Positions 6,061 to 12,597 of a stretch of DNA of 12,788 bases are shown one piece after another (within the stretch, counting starts at the first letter, position 1; each line of letters begins with the position of its first letter). The stretch covers positions 1 to 12,788 of the forward strand of contig DHRN01000027.1 in the NCBI GenBank assembly GCA_002411175.1, in the 5' to 3' direction. A program made the translations under genes and the position numbers. The notes under the pieces were generated by a model. The model worked only from the letters and a program-made list of their open reading frames with translations. It had not been told where the DNA came from and did not search any database. The stretch is from Anaerolineaceae bacterium UBA5311 (GTDB lineage: Bacteria > Chloroflexota > Anaerolineae > Anaerolineales > Anaerolineaceae).

Positions 6061-6504
6061 TTATCGGTTATTGTCATCAAGCGACTTGTTGCGATACACC
6101 AGGTCTGGACGCGTATGCCAGCCCTGGCTCTCCCAAAACGCGTTGCCCTGCTGGTTGGATGCAAAAACCAACATACCGGCTTTGGTGATGCCTTCGGCTT
6201 TCAGGGCTTCACAAGCAGCGTCTGCCAAGAGCTTGCCAATTCCTTTCTTTTGATAGTCAGAATGCACCAGGGCGTGATAAATGTAACCTCGCCTGCCGTC
6301 GTGCCCCGCGAGAATCCCGCCGATAATAATTCCATTCTCTTCGGCAACAAAACAAGTTTTGGGGTTGCGCTTTATGAACCTGGCAATCCCTGCTTCGCTG
6401 TCGTCGATGCTGCGCAGCCCCTGCTTGAAACCTGGTGAGCTGTTCCACAAACCGAAAAGCTCGGAAAAATCTGAAATCGTGAATAGTGTGATTTTGATGT
6501 TCAT
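6061..6504 (-). CDS. GNAT family N-acetyltransferase (YpeA/RimI-like)
   Basis: This is a 147-aa GNAT protein resembling the YpeA-like branch: WNSSPGFKQGL, then DSEAGIARFIKRNPKTCFVAEENGIIIGGILAGHDGRRGYIYHALV, then motif A HSDYQKKGIGKLLADAA (about 81-97), and ASNQQGNAFWESQGW (about 115-129). The Q-K-K-G-I-G loop binds the acetyl-CoA pyrophosphate. The substrate is unknown; relatives act on small amines or protein N-termini. It is the first gene of the leftward cluster. The ATG at 6502-6504 has no visible Shine-Dalgarno, but TATAAT lies on the coding strand only 11 nt upstream, implying a nearly leaderless mRNA. The two adjacent GNATs are dissimilar, so this is not a recent duplication. Confidence 0.85.
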   Translation of the reverse strand: MNIKITLFTISDFSELFGLWNSSPGFKQGLRSIDDSEAGIARFIKRNPKTCFVAEENGIIIGGILAGHDGRRGYIYHALVHSDYQKKGIGKLLADAACEALKAEGITKAGMLVFASNQQGNAFWESQGWHTRPDLVYRNKSLDDNNR

Positions 6505-6515
6505 GGCTTGTTGCT

Positions 6516-6521
6516 ATTATA
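6516..6521 (-). promoter_or_regulatory. -10 element of the GNAT-led cluster
   Basis: The - strand reads TATAAT here. Transcription would start near 6508-6510, leaving about 5 nt before the ATG. The -35 region is poor (TTCGAT at 6538-6543, 16-nt spacer). No Shine-Dalgarno precedes the gene, which agrees with a near-leaderless message. Confidence 0.45.
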
Positions 6522-6734
6522 TCGCTTCCCGTTTTGTATCGAACCAAAAAAGGATCTTAACAGGCGGCATTTGTAGGATTATTAACCAGAATTACCGAAT
6601 GCGCGAAAAATATTAGATCATACCGTTTGCCAAAGGTTTGAAGATTCCATTTTAGATAATTAAACCCATGTACTATAAAAGGCGGCTTGCCGGGTGGATT
6701 CGCTTTTTACCAAATTATTCTCGTCGATAACTAC
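6522..6734. other. Intergenic region between the GNAT cluster and the Bce-type operon
   Basis: About 210 nt lie between the start of the GNAT gene and the end of the kinase gene. The left edge holds the GNAT promoter. The right part holds a weak terminator candidate for the kinase transcript (6676-6708). I see no gene or strong repeat in it. Confidence 0.6.
6676..6708 (-). terminator. Weak candidate terminator of the Bce-type operon
   Basis: Read on the - strand, AAAGCG pairs with CGCCTTT with one bulged base, enclosing a GC-rich loop that contains a small CGG/CCG helix, and is followed by TTTTATAG. It lies about 30 nt after the kinase stop. The stem is short and imperfect, so the call is tentative. 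Confidence 0.35.
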
Positions 6735-7769
6735 TCAAGCCCCTGAAACTGTTTTCGGGAAAATTAACTGAATTCCGAAACCCTCCCCGCGGCTCGAATT
6801 TTCTTCGATAAAAATATCAATTGAGAGTGCCTGGCAATACTTCTGCGCTAAAAACAAGCCCATCCCAGTTGCTTCCTGTCGACCAGGATGACTGCCGGTA
6901 AAACCCTTATCGAACAGGAACGGTAAATCTTCCTCTGGAACACCCTCGCCGTTATCACGAACCGCCAGGTGAATTTTTCCGTCTGCTTCGGTGTCTTCCC
7001 AGATAGAAAGACAAACCAATCCTTCTTCAAACCGCGCATACTTCACAGCGTTGCTCAATAATTGCGAAACAATAAAAACCAAAACTTTTCGATCGCTTAC
7101 TACTTCGAGGGACTGAAAATTGGTTTCGAAGCTAAGCTTTCTTTCTTCTTCGATTGCCTTGAAGCCATTCAGCACCTCCAAAACTACTTCGCGTAAATCC
7201 ACCTGATCAAATTTGTAATCCACGTGGTTTGCCTGGAGGCGGGCATAATATAAAATCTGGTCTACGTCGCTGCTGATGGCGTGGCGAATATGTTCCATTC
7301 GCTGAAAAACATAGTCCGACATGTCGTTTTGATGGTTTGCCAAAACGAGGGTCATCAATGAAAGAGGGGTTTTAATTTCGTGCGCCCATCCTTCAATGTA
7401 TTCCTGATAGTTAAGTAAATCGAGGCTTTTTTGTCTGATGCTCTGGTCTTGTTGGTTAAACTGGTCAGCCAAATTTTCGACAGCCGGCTTCCAAAACTTT
7501 CCGCTGATTGATTGCAATTGCTCTTTTGTGGTTTCATCCTGGTCTTTAAAGAAATTATCCAGGGCTTGCTGCTGCCTGTCTAATTTTCGATACTCGTACC
7601 AACCACCAAAAAAAACAACCAACAATGTGAAAACGATTATCACCAGAATAAGGATCGGAAAATAACGTGCGCCAATCAGCCAAAACACAAAAATGAAGAA
7701 TAAATCGACCAAGAAAAGAAGGAGCAGCCAATGGTTTGGGAACACTGAGAAAAATTTGTTAGCTTTCAT
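6735..7769 (-). CDS. Intramembrane-sensing sensor histidine kinase (Bce type)
   Basis: This is a 344-aa kinase. Two transmembrane helices (about 14-32 and 37-55) are separated by only a few residues, so there is no extracytoplasmic sensor domain; this is the hallmark of kinases that listen to a partner transporter. The phosphoacceptor is His130 in YIEGWAHEIKTPLS. The ATPase domain shows the N box (LLSNAVKYA, Asn240), G1 (DNGEGVP, about 272), F box (FDKGFTG) and G2 (TGMGLFLAQ). The start is ATG 7767-7769, with AGGA just upstream and an 11-nt overlap with the regulator gene; an open extension to 7889 lies inside the regulator gene and is rejected. It is the last gene of the module. It should phosphorylate the adjacent regulator in response to transport activity of the permease. 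Confidence 0.92.
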   Translation of the reverse strand: MKANKFFSVFPNHWLLLLFLVDLFFIFVFWLIGARYFPILILVIIVFTLLVVFFGGWYEYRKLDRQQQALDNFFKDQDETTKEQLQSISGKFWKPAVENLADQFNQQDQSIRQKSLDLLNYQEYIEGWAHEIKTPLSLMTLVLANHQNDMSDYVFQRMEHIRHAISSDVDQILYYARLQANHVDYKFDQVDLREVVLEVLNGFKAIEEERKLSFETNFQSLEVVSDRKVLVFIVSQLLSNAVKYARFEEGLVCLSIWEDTEADGKIHLAVRDNGEGVPEEDLPFLFDKGFTGSHPGRQEATGMGLFLAQKYCQALSIDIFIEENSSRGEGFGIQLIFPKTVSGA

Positions 7770-8436
7770 TTCCTGCTTCCAAACGATACCCTTGTCCGCG
7801 TTCGGTTTGGATGAGGTTGTCCAAACCCAAGGCAGCCAGATTTTTTCGCAAACGAACCATGTTGACCTGCAAAATGTTTTCATCAACAAATTCTTCTCCG
7901 CCCCAAATAAAGCTTGCTAAAGCTTTCTTTGAAACAACCCGGGGAGAATTTTCAAACAACAACTGCATCATCTTTCCTTCGGTTTCTGGTAAGACAATAT
8001 GATAATCTCCCCAGATGAGCTTATAAGTATCAAGATCTAAAATTAAATCTCCCGCCTGAATCAAATTACGCACCTTACCATAATTCTGCAAAAGCCGCTC
8101 TACCCGCGCAAGCAATCGATTAGGATGGCAAGGTTTGGTTAAAAAATCATCCGCGCCCAAACCAAGCGCGGTGAGTTCATCGCCTAACGTATCGCGGGCA
8201 GTCAAAATTAAGATTGGAAAAGATGCCCTTGCCTTGAGCCATTTGCAAATCTCAAAGCCAGATTTCCCAGGCAAGTTGAGATCCAGGACAACCAAATCGG
8301 GTTCAGCAGCCAAAATATCGCTTTCGGTTGCATTGAAAGAAGAAATACTCGTTGCCGAGTATCCCTTCTCGCTAAAAGTTTTGACTAATTCTTCCCGCAA
8401 ATAGCGGTCATCTTCAATTACTACAATTTTACTCAA
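7759..8436 (-). CDS. OmpR/PhoB-family response regulator (Bce type)
   Basis: This 225-aa regulator has a receiver domain (1-115) with acidic pocket Asp9/Asp10 (VIEDD), phosphoacceptor Asp52 (VVLDLNLPG), Thr79 (ILTARD) and Lys101 (TKPCHP). A winged-helix DNA-binding domain (about 128-221) follows, ending VNMVRLRKNLAALGL...IQTERGQGYRLE. The start is TTG at 8434-8436: AAGGA lies 7 nt upstream within the end of the permease gene, and only 3 nt separate the permease stop from this codon. It is expected to bind as a dimer to an inverted repeat at the promoter of the operon, for which there is a strong candidate at 11347-11363. The non-ATG start and position behind the transporter genes may keep its level low. 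Confidence 0.93.
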   Translation of the reverse strand: MSKIVVIEDDRYLREELVKTFSEKGYSATSISSFNATESDILAAEPDLVVLDLNLPGKSGFEICKWLKARASFPILILTARDTLGDELTALGLGADDFLTKPCHPNRLLARVERLLQNYGKVRNLIQAGDLILDLDTYKLIWGDYHIVLPETEGKMMQLLFENSPRVVSKKALASFIWGGEEFVDENILQVNMVRLRKNLAALGLDNLIQTERGQGYRLEAGNES

Positions 8437-8439
8437 GGT

Positions 8440-10524
8440 TTATCCTTGCTCGTAAACTTGCAAACCCTGAATCTCGCGATTACTGGCTCGCTCAACAATA
8501 TGAATATAGATCCATTCTACCAAGATAATGAGCATGGCTGCTCCGGCTGTAAAGAGGAGGATTGTATCAAATGACACTCCGGCAGGTATACGCACAAAAC
8601 TTGTAAACATTGCCCAGACCGCGAAGACGCTGCTGATGACTGCCACCCCGAAACCAAGACCAAAAAATGTGCGAATTTGTGTTCGGGCAGATTTGCATAG
8701 GTCTTCAATGTTCGATCCAAGCATCAGCATGGTTTGATAACGATGCTTGTTTGCCCTTTGCTGCATCAGTTGTTTCAGCCCAATCACGGTATTGGCAATA
8801 ACCATAAAGAGAACGCCGATATAAATGCTGAGATACGAGGAGGTTACCATATAGAAAAGGTTCCTGCCCATGCTGCTCAAAAAGGTGTCAAATCTCAAAT
8901 CGGTTTCCTGGAGAATTTCCCGCATTTGCAAAATCGCCTGCATCAGACCCACCTCTTCAACCAGCTCATCTTTTAAGATTAAGTTCCAGCTGAAAATCCG
9001 TTCTGGCTCAGAGGCAAACATCGTATAATTCTCATCAGAAAGAATTAAACCGGCATAAATAGTAATCGCATAGTCTGCAACCACATTGTTGGTGTAAAGC
9101 TGAGGTTTAAGCTCATAGACTTGCCCGTCAATACGAACATTTGCGCCAAGCTCAAGTGCTTCCTGCATGATCGGAACAAAAGTAGGCATGCCGGTCATCG
9201 CTGAATACATCGCCACCTGATTATCAGCCAACTGTATTTCAGGTTCGTCAATTGAGCGCAAAAGGGCATTGTAACTACTCAAAGCGATTAGGTAAGGCAG
9301 GTGATCGTCAGAAAAACTATCAATCATGCTTTCTTTGCCTTCAGTTTCCGGCAATTTTTCCATAGCAGACCGCAAACCATCCCAACTGAAAGCGTTTGCT
9401 GTAAACCCATTTTCATCTCTATCATAAAACCTGGCAGACATTGAATCCAGTTTCATCGGGTAGCTTTCACCTGTCAGTGATTGAGCTTTTTCGCTATGTA
9501 AAAACTCGACAACTGCTTCATTTCCACCATTTTCTTCCTGGGGAATAATAGCAAAATCCACTGAACGTACATTCTGACTGCTTTGACCTGCCATCATTCC
9601 GATTCCAAAAGAAACCGCTGCCAGGGCAACCAGCATTAAAAGCGAGGCGACTGCCAAAGAACGATATTGAGACAAAACATTTTCTTGTAATTGCCGACCG
9701 GTAAAAACGAACAAACCGGTCTTGCCTGGAGCTTTCCGTCTGATATAGGCTCCAATAAAGGCACCTAAGCCACGGTAAAGCAAGAATGTACCCAATGCAC
9801 CGGTTGTTAGAACTAAAAGGACAGTCACAAAATCCAAGGTCCTTAGAGATTTTACACCGGTGTAATACGCATACCCAAGCAAAAGCAAACCTAAAACAAA
9901 GCTTAGCCAGGCAAACTTCGGGCTGGTTGCGCTTTGTTTTTCTGCTGTATTGGTACTCAAGAGTAGAGCAGGTTCACGTCGCGAGAAGTTTATGCTTAGA
10001 ATGAGCATCGCAAAGATTTGAACAGCAAAGAAACCTGCTATGGTGCCAACTATTGCCGTGAGTGAGAAAGTAAAGCGATGCCCGATGATGCCGAGCCCGG
10101 CAACCCTGGCAGTGATCAGGCTAACGATTTCGGTCAGGAACAAGGCGATTGGAAAGCCAATAAGAATCGAAACCAAACTGTTCCAGATTGTCTCACTCAT
10201 AAGCATGGCAAAAAGCCTGCCGCGTTTCATCCCCAACATTAAAAACAATCCGAATTCCTTCTGACGGTTTTCCAATTGATAGCGATAGGCAAAATAGACT
10301 AAGAAGAAGACGAAAAAGAGTGAAACGACATAAACAATCGGTATTAATGCCAACAGTTTTTGGATGGCATCGCTCTCGATGGTTTCCAAAAATCGAATCA
10401 CATCCTGATTACCAAGGGAGAGCAATGTGTAAAAAGCAACAATTGCCACCACCAGCGATCCATAAAGCAAACCATTGTCCTTCCGGTTTTTAGCTGCGTT
10501 GTGTCGAATCTGGTTAAAGAACAT
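8440..10524 (-). CDS. Bce-type ABC transporter permease (FtsX domain, large extracytoplasmic domain)
   Basis: This 694-aa protein has ten predicted membrane helices: about 19-37, 58-80, 111-135, 152-178, 204-221, 231-258, 289-313, then 563-585, 617-642 and 653-677. A ~250-residue hydrophilic domain (314-562) lies between helices 7 and 8, which is the diagnostic architecture of BceB-like permeases of peptide detoxification modules. Two FtsX-like segments flank it (QKEFGLFLMLGMKRGRLF after helix 2, and RANKHRYQTMLMLGSNIEDL after helix 8), the coupling regions for the ATPase. It acts in the membrane with the ATPase and is the probable peptide sensor that controls the kinase. Its start overlaps the ATPase stop by 11 nt. 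The extracytoplasmic domain is the fast-evolving, specificity-giving part, so the ligand cannot be named from sequence. Confidence 0.93.
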   Translation of the reverse strand: MFFNQIRHNAAKNRKDNGLLYGSLVVAIVAFYTLLSLGNQDVIRFLETIESDAIQKLLALIPIVYVVSLFFVFFLVYFAYRYQLENRQKEFGLFLMLGMKRGRLFAMLMSETIWNSLVSILIGFPIALFLTEIVSLITARVAGLGIIGHRFTFSLTAIVGTIAGFFAVQIFAMLILSINFSRREPALLLSTNTAEKQSATSPKFAWLSFVLGLLLLGYAYYTGVKSLRTLDFVTVLLVLTTGALGTFLLYRGLGAFIGAYIRRKAPGKTGLFVFTGRQLQENVLSQYRSLAVASLLMLVALAAVSFGIGMMAGQSSQNVRSVDFAIIPQEENGGNEAVVEFLHSEKAQSLTGESYPMKLDSMSARFYDRDENGFTANAFSWDGLRSAMEKLPETEGKESMIDSFSDDHLPYLIALSSYNALLRSIDEPEIQLADNQVAMYSAMTGMPTFVPIMQEALELGANVRIDGQVYELKPQLYTNNVVADYAITIYAGLILSDENYTMFASEPERIFSWNLILKDELVEEVGLMQAILQMREILQETDLRFDTFLSSMGRNLFYMVTSSYLSIYIGVLFMVIANTVIGLKQLMQQRANKHRYQTMLMLGSNIEDLCKSARTQIRTFFGLGFGVAVISSVFAVWAMFTSFVRIPAGVSFDTILLFTAGAAMLIILVEWIYIHIVERASNREIQGLQVYEQG

Positions 10525-11290
10525 TTGCGCTGCCTCCTGCCAGTTGAGCCGTTACAATCAAAATGCGCTCATAGAAAGCCTCAGTGTTTTCTTGCGCACT
10601 TTTGCGCAGTTCATGAAAAAGACGACCGTCTTGAATAAAGAGGATGCGAGAGCAAAAACTGGCAGCGTTGGCGTCATGCGTAACCATCATAATCGTCTTG
10701 CCCTGCTCTTTGCTTATTTTTTCCAGTTTGTTCATCAGAATTTTAGAATTCTTACTATCCAAAGCGCCGGTTGGCTCATCTGCCAGCATAATGCTGGGCT
10801 GACTAATCAGCGCGCGGGCGGCAGCGACACGTTGTTTTTGCCCACCAGACATTTGGGACGGAAATTTATCCAGGACATCATTGATCTCCAGCCAATCTGC
10901 TAAATCCTGGAGATATCTTTCGGCTTGTCTGCCGGTTAATCCATGCAGCAACAGCGGAAGAATAATGTTTTCTTTAGCCGTCAAATTATCCAGCAGTTCA
11001 AATTCCTGAAAAAGGTATCCAATTTCCTTTCCCCGATACTCCGAAAGCTGACTTCCATTGAAAGCGGATATGTCCTTATTCTTCAATAATATTCTGCCTG
11101 AAGTCGGCTTGAGCATGGTAGCGATGCAATTGAGCAAAGTTGTCTTCCCTGACCCGCTTGCACCCATAATACCCAGGAACTCGCCTTCCAGAACATCAAA
11201 ACTAATTCCTCTCAGGGCTTCCGTTCGGTTTTCGCCCTTGCCATAAACTTTTGTTAGCGCTTCAACTTCTAAAATTTTATTAATATTCAT
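10514..11290 (-). CDS. Bce-type ABC transporter ATP-binding protein
   Basis: This 258-aa ATPase is of the MacB/LolD/BceA group. It has Walker A GASGSGKTT (43-51), Q-loop LFQEF (about 93-97, Gln95), signature MSGGQKQR (147-154), Walker B IMLADEP (167-173), D-loop GALDS, and H-loop MMVTHD (His205). A C-terminal extension of ~25 residues after the fold is typical of BceA-like proteins. The start is taken as ATG 11288-11290: AAGGAG (11301-11306) is 10 nt upstream. GTG or ATG codons further upstream are open in frame, but they are too close to, or upstream of, the Shine-Dalgarno. It is the first gene of the operon; its stop overlaps the permease start by 11 nt (ATGTTCTTTAA). Confidence 0.95.
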   Translation of the reverse strand: MNINKILEVEALTKVYGKGENRTEALRGISFDVLEGEFLGIMGASGSGKTTLLNCIATMLKPTSGRILLKNKDISAFNGSQLSEYRGKEIGYLFQEFELLDNLTAKENIILPLLLHGLTGRQAERYLQDLADWLEINDVLDKFPSQMSGGQKQRVAAARALISQPSIMLADEPTGALDSKNSKILMNKLEKISKEQGKTIMMVTHDANAASFCSRILFIQDGRLFHELRKSAQENTEAFYERILIVTAQLAGGSANVL

Positions 11291-11318
11291 ATTCACAAGT
11301 CTCCTTCGAGTTAAGTTC

Positions 11319-11346
11319 ATTGTAGCGGGAATGAAAACAATTTCAA
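11319..11346 (-). promoter_or_regulatory. Promoter of the Bce-type operon
   Basis: On the - strand, TTGAAA (11346-11341) and TACAAT (11324-11319) are separated by 16 nt. Each matches the sigma-70 consensus at five of six positions. Transcription should start near 11312, giving a leader of about 22 nt that contains the AAGGAG ribosome-binding site. Confidence 0.72.
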
Positions 11347-11363
11347 CTTACAATCCTTGTAAG
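11347..11363. promoter_or_regulatory. Candidate response-regulator operator (7-3-7 inverted repeat)
   Basis: CTTACAA (11347-11353), three bases, then TTGTAAG (11357-11363) form a perfect inverted repeat, directly abutting the -35 box. Bce-type regulators activate their target promoters from dyads placed just upstream of -35, and from memory their reported sites contain TTACA/TGTAA-like half-sites. Position, symmetry and half-site all agree. Binding by this particular regulator is an inference. Confidence 0.65.
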
Positions 11364-11436
11364 GCTGGCTATTTTTCCCATGGGGAAGGGATAATTGTCA
11401 AAAGATTTTAGCAAATCTGATGATAATTAATGGAAA

Positions 11437-11474
11437 ATGAAAAGCCTGGCGGATGCTTCTGTAATTCGTCAGGC
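11437..11474 (-). terminator. Intrinsic terminator of the ATP-grasp ligase gene
   Basis: On the - strand, GCCTGACG (11474-11467) pairs with CGCCAGGC (11451-11444), 8 bp with one G-U, around a 15-nt loop. TTTTCATTTT follows. It begins 10 nt after the ligase stop and separates this gene from the Bce-type operon in the same direction. Confidence 0.65.
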
Positions 11475-11484
11475 GAAAGAGAAG

Positions 11485-12546
11485 CTATAACATATGATAC
11501 CGCTCGAGGGCAGTATTCAGAATCATATTGACTAACTCGGTGTGACCGATGCCATCTGCCTCGGCTTCAATGACGATGTCGGATATTTTCGGCATCAAGC
11601 CCGGCAGAGGGTTGATTTCCAGGATATAAGGCTTAAAATTGTCGTGCGCATCCAGGCGAAAATCGATGCGGGAGACATCCAGCGCGCCGGTCACGCGGAA
11701 AACCGCGGCAGCCAGCCAGTTGAGGTCATCGACCATGTCCTCGTCCAACGGCGCCGGGCAAAGATATTCGAGGTCGGCAGCATACGCTGTTTTGAGCATG
11801 TTACCGTAAACTCCACCAGCTTCCGTCCAGGGCTCAAGATTCACCTCCATCGGTGGCAAAAAGTGCAAGCCAGCCTGGACGCGGTGGGCATTTTCGTCTT
11901 TGGGGATGCGCCGCGCCACCGGACCGATCAGATTGCCGACTAACCCGACAGTCACCTCGCGCCCTTCAATGTAGCGTTCTACCAGGGCGCTTTGCTTATA
12001 CTTTTTCAAAATGTACTCAAGCTGGGTGCGCAGTTCCTTTTCGTCGTGCAGGATACTTTCATAACTGATGCCCATCCCCGTACCTTCGCGGCTGGGCTTG
12101 ATAAACAGCGGGAATTCCATCCCCGCTTCCAGAGGTTCATCGATGCGTTCAAAACTCTGAAACTCGGGGGTGGGCAGATTGTGCCACGCCAGAATGCGCT
12201 TGGTCATTGGCTTGTCCAGGGTCAGCGCGAGGGTCAGGATTTTGGATCCGGTGTAGGGAATTTGTAGTTTCTCCAGGATAGCCGGGATTTGTGCCTCGCG
12301 TGAGTCGCCGAAATGACTTTCGGCGATGTTGAAGCAAATATCAGGTTTATACTGGCGGACGGTATCGATGATGCTGTTATCCGCCTCGAGGAACTCCGCC
12401 TCATGTCCACCCGCGCGGATGGCGTCCAGCAGCGAAAGCACGGTCGCTTCAGAGTCGAGGTCATCCCACTGGTCTTCACTCATGCCTTCAAACGCAGGCG
12501 CGTTTTCTTTCAAATTTGCCAATACGGCAACACGAAAACTTTTCAT
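11485..12546 (-). CDS. D-alanine-D-alanine ligase-like ATP-grasp protein
   Basis: This is a 353-aa cytoplasmic ATP-dependent carboxylate-amine ligase. ATP-grasp features in order: CFNIAESHFGDSREAQIPAILEKLQIPYTGS (about 71-101), LDKPMTKRIL (about 110-119), the ATP-binding FPLFIKPSREGTGMGIS (145-161), VERYIEGREVTVGLVGN (189-205), CPAPL (263-267), DVSRIDFRLD (290-299) and the metal-binding ILEINPLPGL (308-317). These track canonical Ddl closely. But the N-terminal GGxSxEHxVS motif is replaced, the GEDG segment reads GDSR, and the EINTLPGxTxxS segment that binds the second D-Ala reads EINPLPGLMPKIS. It therefore may join a different substrate pair. The ATG has AGGAG 12 nt upstream. It is a single-gene unit with its own promoter and terminator. 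Confidence 0.82.
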   Translation of the reverse strand: MKSFRVAVLANLKENAPAFEGMSEDQWDDLDSEATVLSLLDAIRAGGHEAEFLEADNSIIDTVRQYKPDICFNIAESHFGDSREAQIPAILEKLQIPYTGSKILTLALTLDKPMTKRILAWHNLPTPEFQSFERIDEPLEAGMEFPLFIKPSREGTGMGISYESILHDEKELRTQLEYILKKYKQSALVERYIEGREVTVGLVGNLIGPVARRIPKDENAHRVQAGLHFLPPMEVNLEPWTEAGGVYGNMLKTAYAADLEYLCPAPLDEDMVDDLNWLAAAVFRVTGALDVSRIDFRLDAHDNFKPYILEINPLPGLMPKISDIVIEAEADGIGHTELVNMILNTALERYHML

Positions 12547-12578
12547 TTCTTACTGCTTCTCCTGGGGGTTATGATAAC

Positions 12579-12597
12579 TGCACGATGTGCAATTATA
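12579..12597 (-). promoter_or_regulatory. Promoter of the ATP-grasp gene with a dyad over the start site
   Basis: The - strand reads TATAAT at 12597-12592. Directly downstream, TGCAC (12579-12583) and GTGCA (12587-12591) form a perfect 5-3-5 inverted repeat covering the expected transcription start. TTGACA is present on the - strand at 12627-12622, but it is 24 nt from the -10, too far for standard use; it is part of the perfect palindrome GTCAATTGAC (12623-12632). The dyads could be operators. Confidence 0.5.

Noticed and set aside
7770..7889. 40-residue N-terminal extension of the histidine kinase
   Set aside because: It lies inside the regulator coding sequence; the ATG at 7769 has AGGA upstream and gives the usual short N-terminus before the first membrane helix.
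11396..11401. Perfect -35 hexamer TTGACA on the - strand upstream of the Bce-type operon
   Set aside because: No acceptable -10 hexamer lies 15-19 nt downstream; the TTGAAA/TACAAT pair is better placed.
11403..11418. Small hairpin AGATTT-TAGC-AAATCT between the two leftward units
   Set aside because: Six A/T-rich base pairs only, with a short T-run on one side; too weak to call as a second terminator or operator.
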